From positions 1 through 64,000 of the forward strand of contig CATZNW010000004.1 in assembly GCA_958422185.1 (NCBI GenBank): 64,000 bases of DNA, given 5' to 3'. The DNA comes from an uncultured Clostridium sp. (GTDB lineage Bacteria; Bacillota; Clostridia; Oscillospirales; Acutalibacteraceae). Shown here piece by piece: positions 25,156-33,062 of this stretch; the stretch's first letter is position 1, and the number at the start of each line of letters is the position of its first letter. Under the pieces are notes generated by a model. It had not been told where the DNA came from. It was given only the letters and a program-made list of their open reading frames with translations, and ran no database searches. The position numbers were made by a program, and so were the translations under genes.

Positions 25156-25433
25156 ATATCAATACGGTTTTGGATATATATCTTATTTCTGTAAACACTG
25201 CGGCAGTACTGTTTACTGCTGCAGACAAATATAAAGCTGTCAAAGGAAAATATAGAATATCTGAAGATCTGCTGCTGACTTTAGCATTTTTCGGCGGTGC
25301 AGCGTCAGAATACGTTATGATGCTTTTCATACGCCATAAAACCAATCACAAAAGATTTATGCTTGGATTGCCTGCAATGATACTTATGCATATTGCGCTT
25401 GCAATACTTGTCTCATATATCTCGAAACTATAA
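25152..25433 (+). CDS. DUF1294 membrane protein
   Basis: A 93-residue protein with four hydrophobic segments and the DUF1294 pattern: DKYKAVKGKYRISEDLLLTLAFFGGAASEYVMMLFIRHKTNHKRFMLGLP, where the G-G-A...RHKT-HKRF core is diagnostic. The function is unknown. It overlaps the zinc-ribbon gene by 4 bases and a hairpin terminator follows at the stop. Confidence 0.85.
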   Translation: MNINTVLDIYLISVNTAAVLFTAADKYKAVKGKYRISEDLLLTLAFFGGAASEYVMMLFIRHKTNHKRFMLGLPAMILMHIALAILVSYISKL

Positions 25434-25460
25434 GAGGTTCTTTCGAACCTCTTTTATTTT
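25432..25460 (+). terminator. Terminator after DUF1294, facing spoIVA
   Basis: AAGAGGTTC (25432-25440) pairs with GAACCTCTT (25445-25453), followed by TTATTTTTAT. It lies between converging genes and overlaps the DUF1294 stop codon. Confidence 0.8.
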
Positions 25461-26929
25461 TATAAAATTATACAGATAAGCCCGCTGCAGCCCTCATTTA
25501 TGACTCGCTCTATCGTTTCACGGAACTTGCTTCTGGCGTCATCGGGCATTCTTTCAAGCTTGCCGCGCAGGCCTTCATTAACAAGTTCGTGCAACGACTT
25601 TCCGAATATATCTGTTTCCCAGATCTTATTTGGGTTTTCCTCAAATTCTTTTAGAAGATACATAACAAGCTCCTGGGACTGACTTTCGCTTCCTACAATG
25701 GGAGCCACTTCCGTGAAAGTATTGCATTTTATCATATGGATAGACGGTGCCTGTGCTTTAAGTTTTACGCCGTATCTTCCTCCCTGCTTAACGATCTCGG
25801 GCTCCTCTAAAGTCAGTTCGCTTATATCCGGCATTACAATACCGTAACCTGTTCTGTCAACTTCCATAAGGGCTGAGGAAAATTTTTTGAATTTCGTTCT
25901 GATCTGTGCAAGCTCGCAGACGAGGCGCATCAGATCTTTTTCATCTCTTATCTCGTCTCCGCACTTGGCTGACAATACCGAATAATAGTATGTGCTTTCA
26001 ATGCTTATTTTTATACTTATTCTTCCGGTTGCAAGATCTGAATCAGCAATAAACACTTCTTCAATATCTTTATAATCTTTCAGCTCAGATGCAAAAGATT
26101 TTACACTTCTGATATTGGTTATTGATTTACTGATTTCCCTAACATATGAAAACATGCTGTTTTTGAATTCATCATCCTGATCAAGGCTTTTGATCCAGCC
26201 GGGAAAGTTCAGTTCGATACATTTTGCCGGAAACTCATACAGAACGGTCTCAAGAATGCTGTTGATCTGCTGCTCATCCAGCTCCAGGCAGTTGATCGGA
26301 ATAACAGGGACATTATATTTTTCGCTTAGACTCTGTGCAAGGGCAACTGCCTCCTGCGCCTGTGGTTCAACACAGTTCAGCGCAACCACAAACGGTTTAT
26401 TGATATCTTTCAACTCATTTATTACGCGCTCCTCCGCCTCCTCGTACTCCTCACGCGGAATACTGCTGATCGAGCCGTCGGTTGTGATCACAAGGCCTAT
26501 CGTTGAATGCTCATTTATGACCTTCTGAGTTCCGATTTCCGCAGCCATATTAAACGGTATCTCTTCTTCAAACCAGGGGGTATGCACCATCCTTGGCTGA
26601 TCTTCTTCAATGTAGCCAACGGAGCTCGGAACAATATACCCCACACAGTCAATAAGCCGGACTCTGAAATGCAGATTATCGTCCATTGAAAGCTCAATCG
26701 CTTCCTCAGGTATAAATTTTGGTTCCGTAGTCATTATTGTTCTTCCGGCAGCGCTCTGAGGCAATTCGTCCCTAGCACGCTCTTTTTGGAACTCGCCGTC
26801 AATTCTCGGGATAACCAGAGTATCCATAAATTTTTTGATGAAAGTTGATTTTCCTGTTCTGACGGGGCCCACTACACCGATATAAATATCGCCCTGTGTT
26901 CTTCTGGAAATATCTGTATATATACTCAT
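25460..26929 (-). CDS. spoIVA: Stage IV sporulation protein A
   Basis: ATP-driven scaffold that polymerises on the forespore surface and forms the base layer of the spore coat. The N-terminal Walker A is GVVGPVRTGKSTFIKKF (about 18-34), with the SpoIVA-typical PQSAAGRTIMTTEPKFIPEEA after it. The switch region is RVRLIDCVGY. The C-terminal region (about 400-489) is conserved in SpoIVA and needed for membrane targeting through SpoVM. Length 489 matches the family. It lies 12 bases after the sipL-type gene, and the spoVM gene is also in this block. Confidence 0.98.
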   Translation of the reverse strand: MSIYTDISRRTQGDIYIGVVGPVRTGKSTFIKKFMDTLVIPRIDGEFQKERARDELPQSAAGRTIMTTEPKFIPEEAIELSMDDNLHFRVRLIDCVGYIVPSSVGYIEEDQPRMVHTPWFEEEIPFNMAAEIGTQKVINEHSTIGLVITTDGSISSIPREEYEEAEERVINELKDINKPFVVALNCVEPQAQEAVALAQSLSEKYNVPVIPINCLELDEQQINSILETVLYEFPAKCIELNFPGWIKSLDQDDEFKNSMFSYVREISKSITNIRSVKSFASELKDYKDIEEVFIADSDLATGRISIKISIESTYYYSVLSAKCGDEIRDEKDLMRLVCELAQIRTKFKKFSSALMEVDRTGYGIVMPDISELTLEEPEIVKQGGRYGVKLKAQAPSIHMIKCNTFTEVAPIVGSESQSQELVMYLLKEFEENPNKIWETDIFGKSLHELVNEGLRGKLERMPDDARSKFRETIERVINEGCSGLICIIL

Positions 26930-26941
26930 CTCTGCATCTCC

Positions 26942-28393
26942 TTATACTCCGGGAATCAAAAGAACTCTTTTGGTTTCGCAAAAGTCCTTAGTGATTTCAT
27001 TTTCTTTTTTAATCAGTTCAACTGAGGTTTTAAACGTTTTAGCAATATCCCAGAGCCGTTCATTTTTATCAGCAAAGTAAACAACCAGAGCGGGAGTATC
27101 AAAATTCGCTTCGCCTTTTAGTTCCACATCAGACAAGATGCTGAATTTTTTTCTCTCAAATTTAAGCGAAACATACGCTATAACTAACCTGACTTCAATC
27201 ACATTTTCAGATTTCATAACAAAATCAAAGGAAGTTATATAGGCCTGAAGCTGCGAAGCTTTTGTTATCTCGACCTTCTGTTTCTCTGTAATATACTGGA
27301 TCTCATTATTGGAATCATAAATGAAAGCGCCCATCTCGATCGTGCTGTCATCGGAAAAAGAAACGGAAAGATCCAGTATCTGTTTGATGCTTACGGACTG
27401 AAATTCAAATCTTAGTGTTTCGTTGCTAGATTCTTTTCTCAGTTCATAATCTGTATTCAGTTCGATTTGAGAGAGCTTATTCTCAGTATTGCATCTAAGT
27501 GAATAACAGTCATCTGCCAGATTTATACTGCACTGTCTGTAAACAGCGCACGCAAGGTTGATATCGCCCATCAATTCAATGACCGTCAATTCGTTATTGA
27601 CATCCGCTTTTATCTTATAAAAAAGATTGCCTATTTTAGCGCGCACAATCGGAATATCGTTTTCCTTTATACCGGGAATATCAACGATAGTGCTTACTTC
27701 TGTGCTTTTCTCACAGCGCCTGACTTCTTCCCTGTCGCCGTCAACCGTATACAAAACAGAAAAATGGATATCTGTTTTCACAAGCATTTTATCATCGATC
27801 AGCTTGACTTCCCTGCAGTTCGTGTTGGCAAAAACATTAATAATCTTTTTGATCGGGCCGTCTGAGACAGAGGTCTCATCTTCAAAATCGGATTTTACGT
27901 ATGCAGAACCTATCCTGGAAATATACGAAACCGGCTGCTTATCTATCAGCAAATCATCACACTCATCAAGCATCTCCGCTCCGGACTGGACATATGCGCA
28001 TATATTCAGCTGGAACGAATTGTGAATATCAACCCGACGCTGATTTATAATCCTGCAGTTGCAGTATTTATTGCAGACATATACATCTGCAAAGATCTCC
28101 TGTTCATCAGTTTCCACAGTTATATTTTTTTCAAAATCCTCTTCGAACTCAGCACAGGAGAGACAGGCGCTTGATTCGCTTATGTATGTTAAAAATATTT
28201 TTGATTTTCCGTGAACGGTTATAACACCGTTTTGGAATACGGAATTGACAACAAAATTATTTACACTGCATCTGATAATTTTTAAAATGTCATCATTATA
28301 CGACTGCAGATTTTCCTGATAGTCAAAATCCGCATCAATGCTTTTTGAAAAAATGCAGCATTTTTCTTTAATTTCTGTTTTCCTGTTTTCCAT
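26942..28393 (-). CDS. sipL: SipL-type spore coat morphogenesis protein (DUF3794 plus LysM)
   Basis: A 483-residue protein with repeated DUF3794/SPOCS-type segments over about 1-390, e.g. DQEIFADVYVCNKYCNCRIINQRRVDIHNSF and a second copy near VSFSDDSTIEMGAFIYD. A C-terminal LysM domain follows (about 430-480: YFADKNERLWDIAKTFKTSVELIKKENEI). In Clostridioides difficile, SipL has this architecture and binds SpoIVA through its LysM domain. Direct adjacency to spoIVA supports orthology. Expression in the mother cell is likely. GGAGC precedes the ATG. Confidence 0.85.
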   Translation of the reverse strand: MENRKTEIKEKCCIFSKSIDADFDYQENLQSYNDDILKIIRCSVNNFVVNSVFQNGVITVHGKSKIFLTYISESSACLSCAEFEEDFEKNITVETDEQEIFADVYVCNKYCNCRIINQRRVDIHNSFQLNICAYVQSGAEMLDECDDLLIDKQPVSYISRIGSAYVKSDFEDETSVSDGPIKKIINVFANTNCREVKLIDDKMLVKTDIHFSVLYTVDGDREEVRRCEKSTEVSTIVDIPGIKENDIPIVRAKIGNLFYKIKADVNNELTVIELMGDINLACAVYRQCSINLADDCYSLRCNTENKLSQIELNTDYELRKESSNETLRFEFQSVSIKQILDLSVSFSDDSTIEMGAFIYDSNNEIQYITEKQKVEITKASQLQAYITSFDFVMKSENVIEVRLVIAYVSLKFERKKFSILSDVELKGEANFDTPALVVYFADKNERLWDIAKTFKTSVELIKKENEITKDFCETKRVLLIPGV

Positions 28394-28420
28394 ACAAATG
28401 CTCCTTTTTAATTACTGCTA

Positions 28421-28451
28421 ATTGATATGCTGGAAAAGAGCAAAATATAAC
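28421..28451 (-). promoter_or_regulatory. Possible sigma-E type promoter of sipL-spoIVA
   Basis: On the minus strand GTTATATT (28451-28444), a 14-base spacer and CATATCAAT (28429-28421). This resembles the mother-cell sigma-E pattern (ATATT, about 14, CATACAnT) but the -10 part is imperfect. Confidence 0.4.
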
Positions 28452-28469
28452 AGTTTTAAAAATAAGCAT

Positions 28470-28500
28470 AAAAAAATCCCGGGGAAGGTCCTCGGGATAA
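28470..28500 (-). terminator. Terminator downstream of spoVM
   Basis: On the minus strand ATCCCG (28499-28494) pairs with CGGGAT (28482-28477), extended by internal GG/CC pairs, and seven T residues follow. It separates spoVM from sipL. Confidence 0.75.
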
Positions 28501-28527
28501 ACTTTAATATCTTTATGTCCTTTTATA

Positions 28528-28605
28528 TCAGCTCTTTTTGAGCTTAAAAATCATTCTGATCAATGGCGCCGCAAATTTCGGCGGAGTAATTAAGATAACC
28601 TTCAT
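28528..28605 (-). CDS. spoVM: Stage V sporulation protein M (25 residues)
   Basis: A 25-codon gene for a Lys/Arg-rich amphipathic peptide starting MKVILITPPKFAAPLIRM. Bacillus SpoVM (26 residues) shares the pattern MK-x3-I-x2-PKF-x5-R-x-M, including the critical proline before the helix. SpoVM recognises the curved forespore membrane and anchors SpoIVA there. GGGAGG lies 8 bases before the ATG. In B. subtilis spoVM follows thiN, as here apart from one small gene between them, and sipL-spoIVA follow, so the location is also functionally coherent. It is too short for most automated gene calls. Confidence 0.88.
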   Translation of the reverse strand: MKVILITPPKFAAPLIRMIFKLKKS

Positions 28606-28620
28606 AAGCGCATCCTCCCA

Positions 28621-28764
28621 TCATTTAGTGCAGCAAATTATTCCGAGTATTATTACAGCAACGGCAAGTATCCGGACAAGCCATTCAACCGGCAGGCATA
28701 TCGTAATTGCGCATCCGATTCCAAAAGCCAACCATAAAAAGTCCCTTCGGCACATTTTTTTCAT
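28621..28764 (-). CDS. 47-residue hydrophobic peptide upstream of spoVM
   Basis: A short reading frame with AAGGAG 10 bases before its ATG and ending 15 bases before the spoVM ATG. The product starts MKKMCRRDFLWLAFGIGC and then forms one or two hydrophobic segments (about 10-24 and 28-44), ending CCTK. I do not know a named family. Position between thiN and spoVM suggests it is expressed with spoVM, perhaps at the forespore membrane; this is inference. A coding role is supported by the good ribosome binding site and membrane-protein composition only. Confidence 0.6.
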   Translation of the reverse strand: MKKMCRRDFLWLAFGIGCAITICLPVEWLVRILAVAVIILGIICCTK

Positions 28765-28814
28765 AGTAACAACACTCCTTAAGCTGCAGCTGTTACATTC
28801 TATGATGAAAAAAT

Positions 28815-29432
28815 TTAATCGTTACTCAAAACAAGAAGAATTAATCCGCTTTCAAAATCAATTTTGACTGTGTTGCTTTTGAATTCATTGCTTTGACAGA
28901 TTGAGTCAAAAGGGCTCAAGGTAAAATGATCAAGCTCGTACGCCGCACCTCTTATGGAAAGGCCGCTTACAGCCCCTCCTAAGGCAAAAAGCGAAAAAAA
29001 CTTAAAATTACCCTTACTCATCTTAAAACCTTTATTATGAAGCGAAAGGACGCTTTTTTCACTGATGATAGAAGCATGGACCCCGTGCCTGAGACAATAT
29101 TCCAGATTTACGATATTTGACAGAGTATGATCCGCTCTGCCGCCGAGTGCGCAGAATATTTCCAATTCATCACATCCGCGCGCAACGGCCTCTTTTATGC
29201 AGCAAAAAGTATCTGTATCGTTTTTTATACTTGGAAACTGCATGATATCCGCAGAAATCTCCGGTCTTTCCGATGAATCGAAATCGCCGATTATCAGATC
29301 TGGAACGATTCCGGCGCTAAAACAGTTGAGATAGCCGGAATCTGCGGCTATGATATATGAATTTCTGTCAACCGTTTTTTTCAGAAAACGGGCGTCCTGT
29401 TCCGGGGCTCCGGCAATAATAGTAAACTTCAT
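28815..29432 (-). CDS. thiN: Thiamine diphosphokinase
   Basis: Converts thiamine to thiamine diphosphate. The 205-residue protein has the family motifs IIAADSGYLN (about 31-40), DLIIGDFDSS (about 49-58), FPSIKNDTDTFCCIKEA and ALGGRADHTLSNI (about 98-110), covering the ATP- and thiamine-binding residues. The start is the ATG at 29432, which overlaps the rsgA stop (ATGA), rather than the in-frame ATG at 29447. B. subtilis has rpe between rsgA and thiN; here it is absent. Confidence 0.93.
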   Translation of the reverse strand: MKFTIIAGAPEQDARFLKKTVDRNSYIIAADSGYLNCFSAGIVPDLIIGDFDSSERPEISADIMQFPSIKNDTDTFCCIKEAVARGCDELEIFCALGGRADHTLSNIVNLEYCLRHGVHASIISEKSVLSLHNKGFKMSKGNFKFFSLFALGGAVSGLSIRGAAYELDHFTLSPFDSICQSNEFKSNTVKIDFESGLILLVLSND

Positions 29433-30313
29433 TTTGAAATTTCCCATTCTTTAATTTTTTTTATATCATTATACATCCTTATATAACTGTTGTGACGGCT
29501 TTTTGATATTTCACCTTTCTCAACCGCAGCGCAAACTGCACACCCCTTTTCATTTATATGTGAACAGGAAGTAAACTTGCACGATCCGAAATACGGTTTA
29601 AACTCACGAAAACAATCAAACAGCTCATCTTTCAGGATGATCTCCCCTTTTTCAAATTCAAGCGAAGAAAACCCGGGTGTATCGGCAACATAACCTCCGC
29701 CTACCTTAAACAGCTCACAATGACGCGTAGTGTGCCTGCCGCGGCCTAGCTTTTTGCTTGTTTCACCGGTCCTGAGGGCAAGGCCCGGTGCCAAAGCGTT
29801 TAAAAGCGAAGATTTTCCTACTCCCGTATTCCCCGTAAATGCGCTAGTTTTATCTTTTAGCAGTTTCAAGACCCTGTCCGAGCCCTCACCGCTTAAATTA
29901 TTGCAGGTTATGACATGAAAACCTGCTTTTTCATATACTTCAACATAACAGCCGTATTCTGCGCATAAATCCGTTTTTGTAAACACAATAACCGGCTCAA
30001 TGCCTTTATATTCGGCAAGTGCGGTCATTTTATCAATATTATAAGTATTGATTAACGGATCAACGATTGATGACAATATAAACAGCTGATCAATATTAGC
30101 AAGGGGCGGTCTCACAAGACTGTTCTTTCGCTGCAAAATATCTTCTATTCTGTTATCCGCATTCTTATTCACGGAAATTTGAACATCATCACCAACAAGA
30201 GGCGTGATCTTTTTATTTCTGAATGCTCCGCGGGCTTTGCACTCATATACAGTATCGGCGGCCTCCACATAGTAGAAACCGCCAATACCTTTAATAATTT
30301 TTCCTTTGATCAT
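29429..30313 (-). CDS. rsgA: Ribosome small-subunit GTPase RsgA
   Basis: Circularly permuted GTPase that helps 30S subunit maturation. An N-terminal OB fold (about 1-65) precedes the G domain, where G4 (FTKTD) comes before G1 (GNTGVGKSSLLNAL) and G3 (DTPGF), the permuted order. The C-terminal zinc site is CKFTSCSHINEKGCAVC. The start is ambiguous: the ATG at 30313 or an upstream GTG at 30319; I prefer the ATG. Length 294. It sits between the PASTA kinase and thiN, as in Bacillus. Confidence 0.96.
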   Translation of the reverse strand: MIKGKIIKGIGGFYYVEAADTVYECKARGAFRNKKITPLVGDDVQISVNKNADNRIEDILQRKNSLVRPPLANIDQLFILSSIVDPLINTYNIDKMTALAEYKGIEPVIVFTKTDLCAEYGCYVEVYEKAGFHVITCNNLSGEGSDRVLKLLKDKTSAFTGNTGVGKSSLLNALAPGLALRTGETSKKLGRGRHTTRHCELFKVGGGYVADTPGFSSLEFEKGEIILKDELFDCFREFKPYFGSCKFTSCSHINEKGCAVCAAVEKGEISKSRHNSYIRMYNDIKKIKEWEISK

Positions 30314-30327
30314 ATGCACCCGAAATA

Positions 30328-32295
30328 TTAAGACAGATTAAAACTGGATTCTTTATCACCGTTCATATTGAACGACAGCGAATGTGTTGCGCTGACCTCT
30401 GTCAGTTCAACCAGTATCTGTACCGTTTCGCCTGCATCGGCCGGTATGGCGATCTGGACTGTTGAACCGTCAAGAGTGACCGACTGAGTGGAATACTGGG
30501 TACCGTTAACGGTTACGACAAGCGTATCATTGGGATGATTGCCGTCTGAATCCAGCTCGCTGGGCAGTGTTGCATTCAACGTTACAGTGTACTGCTGGGG
30601 AGCTGTCGTTGGCGGCGTACCCGTTGAAACGGTAATAGTGATTCTATCATCCTCTTCTGCAGTAGATCCCGAGCGAGGAGACTGACTGAGTACAACGCCT
30701 CTTCTGACGGCGCTGGCCTCCGTCTCAATGCTGACATTCGTAAATCCTGTCTTTTCAAGGAATTCCTGCGCATCAGTCTGACTTAGGCCTACCACATCCG
30801 GAACAGTGAAAGACGCCACCTGAGTAGTGGTTGGGCCGGAAGAAACATAAAGAATGATAGGTGTATCGGCGGAAACGACCGAGCCCGCTTTTGGTTCAGT
30901 GTATATAATACAACCCTCATCAACCGTTTCACTCGATACCTCGTTAACAGTATAATTTGTAAGATTGCTTGCATTCAAAACTCTTTCCGCGCTTTCAACG
31001 GTATATTCATACAGATTAGGTACTTCAATATCATCGTTGCTAACAGCTACATAAAGCGTTACGGTAGATCCGGATATGACCCTTTCTCCTGCCTCGGGCA
31101 TCTGAGAAATAACGGTTCCCGGGGTATATTCATCTGTTTTTTCATACTCAGCCACGAAAACATAATCGTATTCCTCGCTGGAGGCAAGATCATCATATGA
31201 CTGGCCAACAAAATTTTCGAGCTGATGCGTCTGGGTATTAACACCCTGGGTCATAAATAAAACGATCCCAATAATTGCGGCGACAAGAAGCACTACGCCT
31301 ACAACAACAGCGGTAATTACTTTCTTTTTATGATTGGGGTCAAAATCAGACGATGCCTCTTCCTCTTCATATTCGTCCTCATCATCGGTCTTCTGAGGAA
31401 GATCTTCCTTAAATACATATTTCGTAGGTTCTTTATCAACGAAGTAAGTATAATCAAAAGTAGTCTGAGGATTCCTTATGACTTCCTCAATATCTAAAAG
31501 CATTTCTGTTGCAGTTTGATACCTGTCCTCCGGATTCTTCTGCATGGCATGAAAACATATCTGCTCAATTCCCAGAGGAATATTAGGATTGATCTCCGTT
31601 AACTTTTTAGGCTCCTTTTGCAGTTGCATAAGAGCAACCGAAACAGCGCTGTCTGCATCAAAAGGGACTTTTCCTGCCAGCATTTCGTAAAGCACTACGC
31701 CGACCGAATATATATCAGCACGTTCATCTGTAAATTCGCCTTTCGCCTGCTCAGGTGAAATGTAATGTACGGAACCTATTGCGTTTTCGGTTAGCGTCTT
31801 CGTCTCAGTTCTGGAAAAGCGCGCAATGCCGAAATCGGTAACTTTAATGTTGCCGCTGGGCAAAAGAATAATATTCTGCGGCTTAATATCCCTGTGAACG
31901 ATGCCTTTATCATGAGCGTGCTGAAGCGCTCTTAGGATCTGGGTAGTGAAAAACACAGCGTCATTCCAAGTTATTATATGCTGCTTTTGTATATATTCTT
32001 TAAGAGTAATGCCGTCAACATACTCCATAACGATATACTGAACCTTCTCGCCAAAGCTTACATCATATACTTTTACAATATTGGGATGTGAAAGAACAGC
32101 GATCGCTTTGGACTCATTCTTAAATCTTCTTAAGAAATCAGCGTCATTCGAATATTCGTCCTTGAGAATTTTAACGGCAACGATCCTGTCGTCGACATTA
32201 TCATAGGCTTTGTAAACGACAGACATGCCGCCAACGCCGATAATTTCCTGAACCTCATAACGGCCGTCCAGCCTTTTACCAACATAATTTTCCAT
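30328..32295 (-). CDS. prkC: PASTA-domain serine/threonine protein kinase
   Basis: Membrane kinase that senses muropeptides or lipid II through extracellular PASTA repeats. The kinase domain (about 1-270) has GVGGMSVVYKA, the catalytic HRDIKPQN, DFGIARF and the activation-loop SPEQAKG. A juxtamembrane acidic stretch (DDEDEYEEEEA) precedes one membrane helix at about 326-346. Three PASTA domains follow (about 355-555), then a Thr-rich linker and an extra beta-rich C-terminal domain (about 575-655). The ATG at 32295 is preferred; a GTG at 32307 is possible. The partner phosphatase is just upstream. Confidence 0.97.
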   Translation of the reverse strand: MENYVGKRLDGRYEVQEIIGVGGMSVVYKAYDNVDDRIVAVKILKDEYSNDADFLRRFKNESKAIAVLSHPNIVKVYDVSFGEKVQYIVMEYVDGITLKEYIQKQHIITWNDAVFFTTQILRALQHAHDKGIVHRDIKPQNIILLPSGNIKVTDFGIARFSRTETKTLTENAIGSVHYISPEQAKGEFTDERADIYSVGVVLYEMLAGKVPFDADSAVSVALMQLQKEPKKLTEINPNIPLGIEQICFHAMQKNPEDRYQTATEMLLDIEEVIRNPQTTFDYTYFVDKEPTKYVFKEDLPQKTDDEDEYEEEEASSDFDPNHKKKVITAVVVGVVLLVAAIIGIVLFMTQGVNTQTHQLENFVGQSYDDLASSEEYDYVFVAEYEKTDEYTPGTVISQMPEAGERVISGSTVTLYVAVSNDDIEVPNLYEYTVESAERVLNASNLTNYTVNEVSSETVDEGCIIYTEPKAGSVVSADTPIILYVSSGPTTTQVASFTVPDVVGLSQTDAQEFLEKTGFTNVSIETEASAVRRGVVLSQSPRSGSTAEEDDRITITVSTGTPPTTAPQQYTVTLNATLPSELDSDGNHPNDTLVVTVNGTQYSTQSVTLDGSTVQIAIPADAGETVQILVELTEVSATHSLSFNMNGDKESSFNLS

Positions 32296-32330
32296 TAAAC
32301 AAAACACAGCCTTTCGGGCAAATCAAGATT

Positions 32331-33062
32331 TTATTTAGCAATAGCAACAACTGTAATATTATCGCCGCCGCCGTTGTTATTGGCTTTTTTGACAAGCCTG
32401 TCTGCAAAAGCATAGTAACGGCCGTCCCTGACTTCACTGATCATTTCGTCATCAGTAACGTAATTCGACAAACCGTCCGTGCACAATATCAAAACCTCGT
32501 CGTCAGCGAGATCGATCTCGTCAAAGTCTATTTTAATATTCTTGTCAACGCCGATGGCCCGCGTAATAATATTTTTATTAGGGTGGTGCTCCGCTTCTTC
32601 CTTGGTGATCTTTCCGCGGCTGACCAGATCCTGAACCAGGCTGTGGTCCGTGGTCACCTGTTCGATACGGTCATTATTTTTAAAAACATAAGCGCGGCTG
32701 TCACCTGCGTGCGCAATATAAGCACAGGAATCTTTAACAATAGCGCACACAACCGTAGTTCCCATTCCCCGGAGCTCAGGCTTTGCATCGGCGAGGTCAT
32801 AGACCTCAATATTTGCCGCAACAAGAGCGGAATCGAGCAAATTGTGAATAGAGGAAGGCTTCATGGTAGTTCTGTAAGCAGCGTTGATCTTATCGCTGAT
32901 CACCTTAACAGCCAAAGCAGACGCTATATTGCCGCCGGCCGCGCCGCCCATGCCGTCGCACACGACAGCCCATGCGACTTCATCCGGAAATTCGCCGACT
33001 GCGTAAGCATCCTGATTTGAGGAACGGACTTTACCTTTATCGGTTTTAGCGACTATTTTCAT
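32331..33062 (-). CDS. prpC: PP2C-family serine/threonine phosphatase
   Basis: Stp/PrpC-type phosphatase that reverses PrkC phosphorylation. Metal-binding motifs are visible: NQDAYAVGEF (about 16-25), VCDGMGGAAGG (about 34-44), GDSRAYVF (about 106-113), LCTDGLSNYV (about 183-192) and GGDNITVV at the C-terminus. The start is the ATG at 33062, overlapping the rlmN stop by 4 bases with GAGGTGG ahead. Length 243, standard. It forms the conserved rlmN-prpC-prkC order. Confidence 0.96.
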   Translation of the reverse strand: MKIVAKTDKGKVRSSNQDAYAVGEFPDEVAWAVVCDGMGGAAGGNIASALAVKVISDKINAAYRTTMKPSSIHNLLDSALVAANIEVYDLADAKPELRGMGTTVVCAIVKDSCAYIAHAGDSRAYVFKNNDRIEQVTTDHSLVQDLVSRGKITKEEAEHHPNKNIITRAIGVDKNIKIDFDEIDLADDEVLILCTDGLSNYVTDDEMISEVRDGRYYAFADRLVKKANNNGGGDNITVVAIAK

